Shown: positions 1 to 8,366 of the stretch, piece after piece
How the letters are laid out: each line of letters opens with the position of its first letter
How positions within the stretch are numbered: position 1 is the stretch's first letter
Source of the DNA: Sporomusa sp. KB1
Lineage (GTDB): Bacteria; Bacillota; Negativicutes; Sporomusales; Sporomusaceae
Length of the DNA stretch: 64,000 nt
Assembly (NCBI RefSeq): GCF_007830295.1
Contig: NZ_VLKC01000002.1
Span: 716,940-780,939, forward strand
Direction: 5' to 3'
The notes under the pieces: model-generated
The model's database searches: none
Told to the model about the DNA's origin: nothing
Seen by the model: the letters and a program-made list of their open reading frames with translations, nothing else
Position numbers and translations under genes: made by a program

Positions 1-207
1 ATACGGACGGTCCAGGCCCAGCTCATGGCGTTTGGCAGCGATTTCCTGCGCGCCGGGAGTGGAAATGCCGTCCATACTGAGCAGCAGGACGGCAGGATCG
101 CTGGGTGAAATAACCCCCAGCAGAAATGCCGCCGCCGATATACCCAGCCAGACCGGAAGCACCAGGGCCAGCTTCTTCACAATATAAAACCAAACGCTAT
201 TCCTCAT
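1..207 (-). CDS. ABC transporter permease, DppB/NikB type (partial, C-terminus outside window)
   Basis: Only the first 69 codons are in the window. The peptide starts MRNSVWFYIVKK, then a first membrane segment (about residues 9-32), then a stretch ending in ELGLDRPY. That layout is typical of the first inner-membrane permease of dipeptide/nickel ABC importers (BPD_transp_1 family). Its ATG overlaps the TGA of the upstream binding-protein gene (ATGA), so the two are translationally coupled. The partner permease and ATPases should lie beyond position 1. Substrate is inferred only from the neighbours (nickel, cobalt or a metallophore; a peptide cannot be excluded). Confidence 0.8.
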   Translation of the reverse strand, partial: MRNSVWFYIVKKLALVLPVWLGISAAAFLLGVISPSDPAVLLLSMDGISTPGAQEIAAKRHELGLDRPY

Positions 208-1793
208 TGTTTCCACCCTACTTTATCCAGAGTTACGCCATATAGGAGTGGCTGATAGTTTTCCAGCTTCTTATTGTATACGGCCAGATTGATATCATCA
301 AACAGCGGAATGCAGGGCGGATCTTGTCTGGCTATAGCCTGCAAACGATCATAAATTTTTTCCCGCTCCTCCGCTCCGGTTGCCAGGTCCAGTTCAGCGA
401 GCAGCCGGTCTGCCTCCTCGTTTTTATACCCCAGCCTGTATTGAACATTCGCGCTGCCTGTGCTGTTCATATAATTTTGAAACAGACTGGCGGGTTCAAG
501 GTTAGGCAGTCCCTGCGTGCCAAGAATAAGATCAAACCGGCCGGCTGCCCTGGCATCCTGGATTGTCGCCCAATCCATAACGACGATGCGGGCATTCAGC
601 CCAAGTTCTTTCAGTTCGGCCTGGATGAATTCGGCGATTTCTTTGTAGGGATAACGGTCGATTCCATACTGTGGCACCAAGAAGAGGAGTTCGGCGGTTT
701 TATCCTGCAAAACTGCCTTGGCCGCTTCTTTCGCCCTGGTCGCATTTCGTTCCGGTATTTCCGCACGGCTGAACGGCGAAGCTCCATTCAGAAAATTACT
801 AGTGGGTATGGCGTAACCGTGGAAGAAATTTTTAACCAATACTTCCCGGTTCACCATCAGACTGATCGCCTGCCGTAAACGCGGATCATTCAAGGGCGCT
901 TTTTCACCGTTGCAGAACAAATAATGTGTAATGGAGGATCGTTTCGTCGCCACGGCAAATTGCTGATCTTTCAGCAGTTCGCTGGTCAACGCCGGCGTCA
1001 GTGATCCGATATCCAGGACCCCCATAATTTCTCCTGCCTTTAAGGCCGAATAGCGGGTTTCAGCAACCGGTATATTCCGGACCCGAATTGTTTTTGCTTT
1101 GGCTTTGCTGCCGTAGTACGTCTCATTGCGCTCCAGCAGGGTATATTGTTTGGTGACATGACCGATCATTTTAAATGGACCTGTACCGGCTACCGTAGTA
1201 ATGAAGTCGCCGGTACGAGCGTCGAAACAGGGCGGACTGAACATGGCACTGCCAAAATTCGTCATACTGTATAATAAGGTCGGAAACGGACGGTCAAAGG
1301 TCAGTTGGACGGTATATTCGTCCGTCGCTTCCACCCGCCGTAAATGAGGATAAATTTTGTGGATATCAAACAAGTAGAAACTGGACGTCCGGGGTGATAT
1401 CACGCGGTAGCGTTCGAAATTTTGTACTACGGCCGCCGCGTTAAACAGTGTGCCGTCATGAAACGTTGCGCCTTCCGTCAGTTTAAAAGTCCACTCTGTA
1501 TAATCTGCGGAATGCTCCCACCCCTTAGCCAGCTTAGGCGCGGGCCGACCGTCTTCGCCAACCCCCACCAACGGTTCCCATACCTCCAGGATAAGGCTGG
1601 TATAATAAGGATCTTTACTGCCCGGTGTCAGATCCCTCGCCGCGGCCAGCACAATTTCCCGGTCAAGGCTGAAAGATTGCGTCGGCTGGCGGGAACAACC
1701 GGGGAAAAAAAACAGCCCGAATAGTGCCAGAAGACAGGCCCCCTTTACCAAAAGACGGCCTCTTTCCCTATAGCTTTCCCTGCTTCTTGCCAC
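204..1793 (-). CDS. Extracellular solute-binding lipoprotein, family 5 (NikA/DppA-like)
   Basis: Binding component of a peptide/nickel-type ABC importer (SBP_bac_5), about 529 residues, normal for the family. The preferred start is a GTG (VARSRESYRERG) with a G-rich ribosome binding site just after the TonB gene stop; an upstream in-frame start would overlap that gene. The N-terminus has a basic region, a hydrophobic stretch and a lipobox ending FFPGC, so it should be lipid-anchored on the periplasmic side of the inner membrane. The segments VWEPLV, LAKGWEHSAD, WTFKLTEGATFHDG and GTGPFKM follow the NikA pattern. It sits 10 bp after a TonB receptor under a B12 riboswitch, which suggests cobalt, nickel or a metal chelate as cargo. 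Confidence 0.85.
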   Translation of the reverse strand: MARSRESYRERGRLLVKGACLLALFGLFFFPGCSRQPTQSFSLDREIVLAAARDLTPGSKDPYYTSLILEVWEPLVGVGEDGRPAPKLAKGWEHSADYTEWTFKLTEGATFHDGTLFNAAAVVQNFERYRVISPRTSSFYLFDIHKIYPHLRRVEATDEYTVQLTFDRPFPTLLYSMTNFGSAMFSPPCFDARTGDFITTVAGTGPFKMIGHVTKQYTLLERNETYYGSKAKAKTIRVRNIPVAETRYSALKAGEIMGVLDIGSLTPALTSELLKDQQFAVATKRSSITHYLFCNGEKAPLNDPRLRQAISLMVNREVLVKNFFHGYAIPTSNFLNGASPFSRAEIPERNATRAKEAAKAVLQDKTAELLFLVPQYGIDRYPYKEIAEFIQAELKELGLNARIVVMDWATIQDARAAGRFDLILGTQGLPNLEPASLFQNYMNSTGSANVQYRLGYKNEEADRLLAELDLATGAEEREKIYDRLQAIARQDPPCIPLFDDINLAVYNKKLENYQPLLYGVTLDKVGWKQ

Positions 1794-1803
1794 TGGCCCC
1801 CCC

Positions 1804-4023
1804 TTACAGGTCGACCTGCGCCGACAAAACAACCGTGCGGGGCGTGGATACGTACAACTGGTCGCCGCGGGCTACCTGCCAATAATCCTTGTCCGTCAGA
1901 TTGTAGCACATCAGGCTGAATACGGCAGGTACGCTGTCAATTTTTGTTTTGTATTTCAGACCAAGGTCAAAGGTCGTGTAGCCGGGAACCGCAAGTTTTT
2001 GATAATTAATCGTCGATTCGCCGGTATACCGAACCCGTCCGACCATACTAAATCGACTGTCAGCCTGATATTCCACAGCGGCGACAGCGTTCCATTTGGC
2101 CCGTCCGCTGACGTCATAACCGTCATACTGGCCGCCTTTTGTTTTTTCCTGGGTGGCAATCAGCCGTGTGATACCTCCCATTAGCGTCCATTTGTCGCCC
2201 AGGCTGCCGCTGGCCGCCAACTCCACGCCTTTATGCCGTTCCCGGCCGTCCTGGATCAAATAGTATTTAGAACTACTTGTATCAGCAACTTCAATATTAT
2301 TTGCCTGTTCAATATCAAAGAGACTGAGTGTCGTAAGAACACCGGCATGTTCATATTTAATCCCAATTTCATCTTGCTTGGCCTTGGCGGGCGCTAAAAT
2401 ATCACCGGCATTTACATAGCTGCTGCCTACGACAGTACCTTTGTTAAAGTTTTCTGAGTGGCTGGCATATAAGGAAATATTAGTTGCCGGTTTATATACA
2501 ATGCCATAGGTCGGACAAAAAGCATTACTGTCAACACTGGCAGTTTTGGTTCCGGTTTTCGCCGTATAAGAATCCACAGTGGCAAAATGCTTGTGTGCCC
2601 CCAGCAGGACCTCCCATTTCTGATATTCGATATTGTCGGCCAGCGACCAACCCCAGAAACGCTGTTTTTCCGTCAGTCCGGTCGAGTAATCGGTGTTCGG
2701 CAGAAGCGTTTGAGTTATGCCGCTATAAAGATTGCCTGTACCGATGAGGTCATTTACCGTAACTTTGGCGGATTCACGGTTGCGCCAGGATTTGTCGACA
2801 GCCAGCGTCACATTGTGTGTGACCGCGCCACCGGCGATTTTCCCCTGAGTCCCCAGTTGGGCATAATAGGTATTCATCGGCGTGCCGCCGTTGGTAACGT
2901 ACAGGTCATAATCGCCTGCGTTGTTCTTAACCGTAAAAGCGCTGTTGGTGGCACTCACATTTTTCGTCAGGGTATTGCGGTTGAGACCGCCGTTAAAGAA
3001 CACTTTCCAGTCTTTACTGACCTTCTGCTCGTGGTTCAGCGCGAAGATCCAGCCGCGGGACGCTTTGACCATGCCGTCGAAGCCGTAATCGTCGCTGGCA
3101 TCAGGCGTGCTCGGCAGACTGGTGACGGAACTGCCGAATTTGAACCAGCGCTGGCCGCCTTGAATCTCAAGCTCCCGGTAGCCGGTTAATATATTGGTCG
3201 TACTGTTCTCATCCCGGTGGTCAATATTGGCGAAAATTCCCCGCGCCTTTATATTTTCACCGTGAATCGAGGTTTCGCCGTTTACCATTTCAGTGTTGAT
3301 ACGTACGCCCCAGGCGTTGTTCCGGCCAAACCGACGGGCGATGTCCATATATTCGCCGAATGAGCCATAACCGGAAAAAGTCTGCGTATAGCGCGTCAGC
3401 GGCTGTTCCGGCGCTTTTTTAGATACAAAATTGACCAGACCGCCGGCGGTATCGGATTCATATTGTGCCCCCGTGCCGCTTATTCCGCTGTTCGGTCCGG
3501 AGATTAAATCAATATGGTCGATCATAAAGGTAGGCGCATTGAATTGCGTAAACATACCCGGTATGCCGTTCACATAGGAACTCGTTCCGTTGGCACGAAA
3601 TCCCCGGAAAGTAAAATCATTGTGCAGCGCACTGCCTGACGCCTGAATCGAGGGACTGTTGGACAGGATGCTGTCAAGCGGCTGGCTGGCCGCGCCGAAG
3701 GTTTCGATGGTTTTACTGGTCAGCGTAGTTTGCGTAAACGGCGTATCCATAACATTTTTCTCACCTAAAAAACCCACGCTGCCATTTTGGCCGACAAAGC
3801 CGGTATCGGAATCCTCTTTCTTATCTTTCTTGCCTTCAACGACAACTTTCTCCAGTTTGTATGCAGGAGAATCTGATTTTGCCGCCGGTTCTGAAGTTTC
3901 CGCCGCATCCGCCGCCGCTTCTTCCGCATATGCGTAGGTGGAATTAAAGCCCAAAGCGACCGCACAGGCGATTGCCGCTGCCAGCAAATTTCTTTTGTTT
4001 TTTCTAGTAAATTTTCTCTCCAT
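1804..4023 (-). CDS. TonB-dependent outer-membrane receptor
   Basis: 739-residue outer-membrane receptor, usual length for siderophore/cobalamin receptors. A signal peptide (about residues 1-33, ending TYAYA) is followed by a low-complexity Ala/Glu/Lys linker with a possible TonB-box zone, a plug domain (about 90-210, with SIQASG, FRGFRANG and the DLISGPNSGISG element) and a 22-strand-type barrel. The last strand ends SAQVDL rather than in the usual aromatic residue. ATG follows a GAGGTGG site. The plug resembles the siderophore-receptor (FhuA-like) class, but the gene is behind a cobalamin riboswitch and ahead of a NikA-like importer. A corrinoid or cobalt/nickel chelate is therefore more likely than iron. 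The protein also shows that the cell has an outer membrane. Confidence 0.9.
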   Translation of the reverse strand: MERKFTRKNKRNLLAAAIACAVALGFNSTYAYAEEAAADAAETSEPAAKSDSPAYKLEKVVVEGKKDKKEDSDTGFVGQNGSVGFLGEKNVMDTPFTQTTLTSKTIETFGAASQPLDSILSNSPSIQASGSALHNDFTFRGFRANGTSSYVNGIPGMFTQFNAPTFMIDHIDLISGPNSGISGTGAQYESDTAGGLVNFVSKKAPEQPLTRYTQTFSGYGSFGEYMDIARRFGRNNAWGVRINTEMVNGETSIHGENIKARGIFANIDHRDENSTTNILTGYRELEIQGGQRWFKFGSSVTSLPSTPDASDDYGFDGMVKASRGWIFALNHEQKVSKDWKVFFNGGLNRNTLTKNVSATNSAFTVKNNAGDYDLYVTNGGTPMNTYYAQLGTQGKIAGGAVTHNVTLAVDKSWRNRESAKVTVNDLIGTGNLYSGITQTLLPNTDYSTGLTEKQRFWGWSLADNIEYQKWEVLLGAHKHFATVDSYTAKTGTKTASVDSNAFCPTYGIVYKPATNISLYASHSENFNKGTVVGSSYVNAGDILAPAKAKQDEIGIKYEHAGVLTTLSLFDIEQANNIEVADTSSSKYYLIQDGRERHKGVELAASGSLGDKWTLMGGITRLIATQEKTKGGQYDGYDVSGRAKWNAVAAVEYQADSRFSMVGRVRYTGESTINYQKLAVPGYTTFDLGLKYKTKIDSVPAVFSLMCYNLTDKDYWQVARGDQLYVSTPRTVVLSAQVDL

Positions 4024-4068
4024 AGCGCCACCTCAAAATAGTAATAAATTTATCATTGCTCATGGCCA

Positions 4069-4168
4069 GTGAACTCGTTTCAGCATAGCTGAAACATTGG
4101 GGATTCAGGTGGAGAGTCTACTCCACCTGAATTAACGCCGCCTGTAGAGGCGGGAGCCTTGACTCGCG
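4069..4168 (+). repeat. Three-hairpin dispersed repeat, copy 1
   Basis: About 100 bp with three internal inverted repeats: GTTTCAGC/GCTGAAAC with a 3-nt loop, a 12-bp stem ATTCAGGTGGAG/CTCCACCTGAAT with a 6-nt loop, and CCGCC/GGCGG with a 6-nt loop. A near-identical copy lies in the opposite orientation at 21250-21348. It sits in the leader between the riboswitch terminator and the TonB gene. No coding potential seen. Confidence 0.8.
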
Positions 4169-4254
4169 TACTAAGATAAAAATCTCTGGAAAGCTATTCA
4201 TACTTTCCAGTCAGCACTGCCATCCCTCCCTGTTAATTTGGTGAATAGCAAAAC

Positions 4255-4285
4255 AAAATCTCCTGTCCGGAGGACAGGAGATTTT
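4255..4285 (-). terminator. Intrinsic terminator of the cobalamin riboswitch
   Basis: Perfect 14-bp stem (4255-4268 with 4272-4285) and a 3-nt loop, followed on the minus strand by TTTTGTTTTG. It lies between the B12 aptamer and the TonB gene, as expected for the off-state of the switch. Confidence 0.8.
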
Positions 4286-4399
4286 GAAAGCGGTAAAGTT
4301 ATTCTTATCAAAAATCCCGGCACTATCTACGCCGGGAAAAATAAGGCACAACTCAGGTGCGCAAATCCCCTCCCCATCGCTCGTGGGTAAAAACGGTGA

Positions 4400-4575
4400 T
4401 TGACAGACAGGCAGTTCTCCTGGCTCTAGTTCATTGCTTATCCAAGCCTTCCCAAGAATACATATCTCAGTGGCATACCTCGGATTCGCTCCCTATTACA
4501 GTGGCGGGACCGCGCCGGCATCACACCGGTCTTCCCTATTAAGCCCTTGCGGGCACCTATCTCAACACGATTCAA
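4400..4575 (-). promoter_or_regulatory. Cobalamin riboswitch upstream of the TonB receptor
   Basis: Read on the minus strand it has the conserved elements in order: GGTGCC...AATAGGGAA, the GCGGTCCCGCCACTGTAA core, TATGCCACTG, GGGAAGGC and the closing GAGCCAGGAGAACTGCC (B12-box side). A terminator follows at 4255-4285. It should switch off the TonB receptor and the downstream importer when adenosylcobalamin is plentiful. Confidence 0.93.
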
Positions 4576-4700
4576 TTGTTTTCAGTTGTTTTATTAATAA
4601 TATCATTTTTTGCCATAGCATGTCAATTTTTGCCGGGACGCTATTGCTACGTATTTATAATTTTTTACGTAATTTTTTACATATAAATTAAAATAAAATA

Positions 4701-4730
4701 TTGCATATGCAATCAATAAACGGGTATAAT
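4701..4730 (+). promoter_or_regulatory. Sigma-A promoter of a small antisense RNA
   Basis: TTGCAT (4701-4706), 18-bp spacer, TATAAT (4725-4730). There is no plus-strand gene downstream, only a short transcript ending at a strong terminator. Confidence 0.65.
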
Positions 4731-4735
4731 AAAGG

Positions 4736-4848
4736 CAAAGGTTAGTTAGCTCCTAACCTTTGCTGCGGAGAAAATACGCCGTAGGTAAAAATGAATTAGT
4801 TTAGATCGATTAGATAATCCGTTGCACCGGGTTATCTATTTTTCTTTT
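4736..4848 (+). ncRNA. Candidate antitoxin RNA (antisense to the 3' end of a small ORF transcript)
   Basis: Predicted transcript of about 113 nt. It begins with an 11-bp hairpin (4735-4745/4753-4763) and ends with an intrinsic terminator (GATAATCC/GGGTTATC at 4813-4836, then TATTTTTCTTTTC). It is fully antisense to the 3' part of the minus-strand transcript carrying the 32-codon ORF at 4836-4934. The same first hairpin, read on the minus strand, is followed by CTTTATTAT and can terminate that mRNA. Convergent 3' overlap is the layout of type I toxin-antitoxin pairs such as txpA/RatA. The assignment is by architecture only. Confidence 0.5.
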
Positions 4849-4934
4849 CTATTCCAAATTGCGTTAATCAGTATTTCTAAAAGCCAAGGAAGTTTGAACG
4901 AAAACTTTACTTGAATGCTTTTTAGATTCATCAT
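4836..4934 (-). CDS. Small hydrophobic peptide, candidate type I toxin (32 aa)
   Basis: ORF encoding MMNLKSIQVKFSF, then KLPWLLEILINAIW, then a basic tail NRKEK. A GGGGGG ribosome binding site lies 4 nt before the first ATG and 7 nt before the second (the second is probably used). The leader on the minus strand has an extended -10 promoter at 5072-5080 and folds into a long stem, CTTCTGTGA with TCACAGAAG, abutting the ribosome binding site; inside it is a GGTATC/GATACC hairpin. A short amphipathic/hydrophobic segment plus charged end, a structured leader and a convergent antisense RNA fit a type I toxin. I recognise no family, and a non-toxic leader peptide remains possible. Confidence 0.45.
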   Translation of the reverse strand: MMNLKSIQVKFSFKLPWLLEILINAIWNRKEK

Positions 4935-5071
4935 AACGCCCCCCTTCTGTGACGGTATCTTAAAGATACCTACGGCACAATTCTCCACGCCTTCACAGAA
5001 GTAGGCAAGTAATTTACCCTAGCGGCAGGCTATAGTCAATATGCTAACCCTATAACCTGTCCGCAATTAAT

Positions 5072-5080
5072 ATTATACCA
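5072..5080 (-). promoter_or_regulatory. Extended -10 promoter (TGGTATAAT) for the small ORF
   Basis: Minus-strand TGGTATAAT just downstream of an orphan gene fragment and about 140 bp upstream of the 32-codon ORF. No good -35 is visible, which is usual for extended -10 promoters. Confidence 0.5.
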
Positions 5081-5088
5081 TATTTTGG

Positions 5089-5232
5089 TTAATTAAGTTT
5101 AAATTTTTGTCCGGTGATAACATTTACCACCGTTTCACCAGCACCAAATACTAACCGCATTTCGGTAAGCTCTTCGTCTGAGAATCTATCCTGAAAACTT
5201 TTGAGGCTCCCCTTGGTATGGCTGTTTATGAT
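5089..5232 (-). pseudogene. Orphan C-terminal gene fragment
   Basis: An open frame of about 46 codons with no usable start. It reads GSLKSFQDRFSDEELTEM, then RLVFGAGETVVNVITGQ, then KFKLN and a stop. The composition looks coding, but there is no ribosome binding site, and an in-frame stop lies just upstream, 4 nt from the end of the FMN protein gene. Probably the remnant of a deleted gene; family not recognised. Confidence 0.3.
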
Positions 5233-5235
5233 TAA

Positions 5236-6873
5236 TTATGAATTAAGAATGCTATAGGCATTTTCGTTCTGGATATCGGTGATAAACGGAATTTTAGTTT
5301 CTCTTTCGGTTTCCCGGTTGCCAGAGTAGATGTCTGTCCTGGCGATCTCAGGCATGGAGAATTTACGGGCGCCGGCCATCAATTGCTGCAGTCCGGCGTT
5401 AAGTTTATCAGCACAAGTCCACATAGCAATTGCGCCATAAGGAATGTTCTTCATTTCGTCTTTGCCAACTTTTTTCTGTACGTCATGATAACCTGCAAAG
5501 ATTTCTTGCGGTGACGATCCATATTCTTTGAAGCTGGCCGGCAAGGAATCCCAGTTGCCGTTAACAGCGACTTTTCTTTCAGGGTGTAAAACTCCTTCAA
5601 TATTGGAGCCTAAGAAACCGGGTATCATAATAGCTCTACCCATACAGATTAACTTGACGAAAGGAGCACCAAGCGCAAGTGCTTTAAACATATGGTCCTC
5701 TCTGGCAAGTCCGCCGCCAAAAGCAAGGTCAACCACCTTGTTTCCCTTGTTGGCAAGTACCGTAGCATATTCGTAAGCTTTACTATGTAACAATACGGAA
5801 GGCACACCCCATGCTTCCATCATGTTCCAGGGGCTCATGCCTGTGCCACCACCAGAACCGTCAACTGTCAGCAAATCCAATTTGGCATCTGTCGCAAACT
5901 TAATCGCCATCGCCAATGCTTCCATACCATAGGAACCTGTTTTTAACGAAATTCTCTTATAGCCGAGGCTTCTCAAATATTGAACATTGCTCAAGAAATC
6001 TTCTCTAACTTGGTCGGCTGAAGACAGGGTAGTGTAGCCAAGTCTGCTATGGCGGGCAAATGACTTGATAGCGCCATGTTTATAAGCTTCTTGAACCTCA
6101 GGTACGGTCGGGTCAGGATCGACAATATAGCCTCTATTCTTCAAGAAGATAGCATAGTCAAGGTCTATAACCTGAATCTCCCCACCGATATCTTTGGCGC
6201 CTTGGCCCCATTTGAGTTCAATTACAACTTTATCACCATATTTATTGATGATATATTCAGCAACACCATTTCTAGTATCTTCAACATTCATTTGCACAAT
6301 GATGGCTCCATAGCCGTCATAGTAGTTTAAGTAGCAGGCAATCCGCCGGTCAAGCTCAGGCGCTTCGGTTATTTTGCCATTGTCAATGACCGAAGCCTTA
6401 TCAACACCAACTACATTCTCACCAACAACAATAGGAATCCCTACAAGTGCAGCGCCGATAGCAAATGATTCCCAATACTTTGCGGCGATAAACGTTGAAC
6501 CAAGAGCACCTGTCATCAGAGGCATTCTGGACTTAGTTTTTATTTCATTGCCAAATTCGCACTCGGTACTGACATTCGGAAATATACAATCGTCTTGTGA
6601 GTTTGATAGGCCATTTGGCAAACCTTGAGCACCATAGTTATACCCTTGAACACGTAAAGAGTTGTAAGACACGCCTATATGAGTGGTATTGCCGCTCCCT
6701 GCAGTTATAGTGCCGAAGTCACGAGGATATAGCAACTTCCTGCCCCTAATACTTGACAGCCAAGTTTCACATTTGCCGTGACAATCTGCCCTGCATAATG
6801 TGCACAAGCCTGATTCAGCAGGATTACCCCGATTTATCGTTCCTAATACATCGTTATCTTTTCTCACTTCCAT
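5236..6873 (-). CDS. FMN-binding glutamate synthase family protein
   Basis: About 545 residues, homologous to the FMN/synthase domain of glutamate synthase (Glu_synthase, TIM barrel). A Cys cluster CTLCRADCHGKC sits near residue 25. The barrel carries VIELKWGQGAKDIGGE, LLTVDGSGGGTGMSPW, and LAFGGGLAREDHMFKALALGA with the phosphate-binding glycines of FMN. These proteins lack the amidotransferase domain of GltB, and their substrate is uncertain. The chosen ATG (MEVRKDND) has AAGGAGAGG immediately upstream; a TTG five codons earlier has none. Monocistronic, followed by an orphan fragment. A second, more distant member of this family is at 27789-29186. Confidence 0.85.
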   Translation of the reverse strand: MEVRKDNDVLGTINRGNPAESGLCTLCRADCHGKCETWLSSIRGRKLLYPRDFGTITAGSGNTTHIGVSYNSLRVQGYNYGAQGLPNGLSNSQDDCIFPNVSTECEFGNEIKTKSRMPLMTGALGSTFIAAKYWESFAIGAALVGIPIVVGENVVGVDKASVIDNGKITEAPELDRRIACYLNYYDGYGAIIVQMNVEDTRNGVAEYIINKYGDKVVIELKWGQGAKDIGGEIQVIDLDYAIFLKNRGYIVDPDPTVPEVQEAYKHGAIKSFARHSRLGYTTLSSADQVREDFLSNVQYLRSLGYKRISLKTGSYGMEALAMAIKFATDAKLDLLTVDGSGGGTGMSPWNMMEAWGVPSVLLHSKAYEYATVLANKGNKVVDLAFGGGLAREDHMFKALALGAPFVKLICMGRAIMIPGFLGSNIEGVLHPERKVAVNGNWDSLPASFKEYGSSPQEIFAGYHDVQKKVGKDEMKNIPYGAIAMWTCADKLNAGLQQLMAGARKFSMPEIARTDIYSGNRETERETKIPFITDIQNENAYSILNS

Positions 6874-7043
6874 CCTCTCCTTAAGCAAATTTTGTAACTA
6901 TTGTATAATATACACATACTTTTAATCTCTGTCTAGTACACTTTTGCGATGTATTTTGTATACTTTTCCATAAACAGGATCTATTGGGAAATTTAAAAGA
7001 CGACATATAATGCCGCCTAACCTCAGCAACAACAAGTAAACAA

Positions 7044-7074
7044 GCGGCTGCTCACCTACCTGATGAACAGCCGC
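7044..7074 (-). terminator. Hairpin terminator overlapping the end of the remnant ORF
   Basis: GCGGCTG/CAGCCGC stem (7044-7050 with 7068-7074), followed on the minus strand by TTGTTTACTTG. It would end the riboswitch-controlled cobT pair transcript. Confidence 0.55.
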
Positions 7075-7307
7075 CGAAAATTATGTCTTTGGTTCCTCTG
7101 TCAATGGCATCCCACAGGCCATATAAATAGACTGCACCCAGTGCCCGGTCATAAAGACCATAGCCTGGCATACCTGCTTCATCCCCAATCATCCTGCCGC
7201 GATCACGCACGGGGCCGGTAAAGCCCGCTTCATAGAAAGCCTGGCGGCATACATAGCAAGCGATGAATCATCGGCCTTGTGGGCGGGAATTCATATGCTT
7301 TAGTCAT
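7052..7307 (-). pseudogene. Frameshifted remnant gene downstream of the cobT pair
   Basis: An ATG 5 nt after the cobT stop opens MTKAYEFP. Coding-like sequence then continues in a second frame ([15 protein letters not shown]) and then a third ([55 protein letters not shown]) up to a TGA inside the terminator hairpin. The two frame changes leave no intact ORF, so it appears to be a decayed gene of about 85 codons, perhaps once part of the cobamide operon. I do not recognise the family. Confidence 0.45.
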
Positions 7308-7313
7308 AGCTTG

Positions 7314-8366
7314 CTAATCTTTTACATCCTTGCTTTGCCGCAAAGCACCTGGTCCGTCCTGCGCCACAGCGACTTCGGCCTCACCAAAGGTTTTCATGTC
7401 ATTTAGCATATGAAGCGTTGCGTTAATTATTGACATCCCGAGTGCTGCACCTGTCCCCTCTCCCAGATTCATTTTAAGTTGGAGATAGGCCGGTACACCA
7501 AGCAATGCCAAGGCTGTCTCATGGGCTGGCTCGGCAGCAACGTGCGAGCCTATCAAATAGGGCTTAACGTCTGGAACCAGGTTTATAGCAATCAAGGCGG
7601 CAGCACTTGTGGCTAAACCATCTAACACCACGGCCGCCCGCCCGGCCGCAGCCCCCAGAATAACGCCTACTAACCCGGCGATAGCTAAACCACCTACCTT
7701 AGTCAGAATATCCAATGGATCAGTCGCATTCGGGCGGTTGACAGCGATAGCTGTATTGACAAGTTCTTCCTCCCGTCCGGCTAAGCCGGGTAGTGGCCGA
7801 TCATGGTAGCAGGCGACAATCGCCATACCGGCAGCCAGACCGCCCAGCCCCATTTCACCCAATCCGATCACCTGGCAGCCGCGCGCAATCTCTGCTTGTG
7901 CTATTCTTATTCCCACTTCTATGGCTTGTATCGCTTGTTCGCGGATCATAGCCGGACCTTCGGCACTATTGCGGCTGCCATAAGCCAGCTTTTTCTGGCA
8001 TACTGCCGGAGATTGCGGCAGGTCGGCAGCAACACCAATATCCACCATAATTAGCTTGGCCTGAACATGGGCGGCAAACACCTGAATCGGCGCCTGCCCC
8101 TGGCAGAAGCCGGCCAGTCGAGCTGCTGTTGTCAGCTGCTGTTGGCCGGCTGCGACTGCTACGCCATTATCAGCGGCCATGATAATGATGCTTTTTTCCA
8201 ACGACCGTGGCCGGGGATTCCCGCTAATTCCTGCCAGCTTACAGGCAATGTGTTCAAATGAATACAGACTGTTTAACGGCTTGGTCAGATTATCGACTCG
8301 CCGCTGACACCGTTCCATCGCTATAGTATCCAGTGGTTTTATGGCTGCAATTAGTTCTTCAAGCAT
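7314..8366 (-). CDS. cobT: CobT-family phosphoribosyltransferase, second of a tandem pair (ArsAB-type)
   Basis: 350-residue nicotinate-nucleotide:lower-ligand phosphoribosyltransferase family member (DBI_PRT). CobT moves phosphoribose from nicotinate mononucleotide to the lower-ligand base for cobamide synthesis. The C-terminal LGEGTGAALG motif, with the presumed catalytic Glu at about 303, is intact. The second signature is changed: GLGEMGLGGLAAG (about 168-180) in place of GEMGIGNTT. It overlaps the preceding paralogue by 8 bp. In Sporomusa ovata, two tandem CobT homologues (ArsA and ArsB) act as a heterodimer on phenol and p-cresol. The pairing here, with one divergent partner, suggests the same role. 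Which gene corresponds to ArsA or ArsB I cannot decide from the sequence alone. Confidence 0.88.
   Translation of the reverse strand: MLEELIAAIKPLDTIAMERCQRRVDNLTKPLNSLYSFEHIACKLAGISGNPRPRSLEKSIIIMAADNGVAVAAGQQQLTTAARLAGFCQGQAPIQVFAAHVQAKLIMVDIGVAADLPQSPAVCQKKLAYGSRNSAEGPAMIREQAIQAIEVGIRIAQAEIARGCQVIGLGEMGLGGLAAGMAIVACYHDRPLPGLAGREEELVNTAIAVNRPNATDPLDILTKVGGLAIAGLVGVILGAAAGRAAVVLDGLATSAAALIAINLVPDVKPYLIGSHVAAEPAHETALALLGVPAYLQLKMNLGEGTGAALGMSIINATLHMLNDMKTFGEAEVAVAQDGPGALRQSKDVKD

Noticed and set aside
4357-4691. Plus-strand ORFs opposite the first B12 riboswitch
   Set aside because: Antisense shadows of the aptamer; no ribosome binding sites.
5089-5232. Intact small gene after the FMN protein
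   Set aside because: No start codon or ribosome binding site in the open frame; listed only as a fragment.
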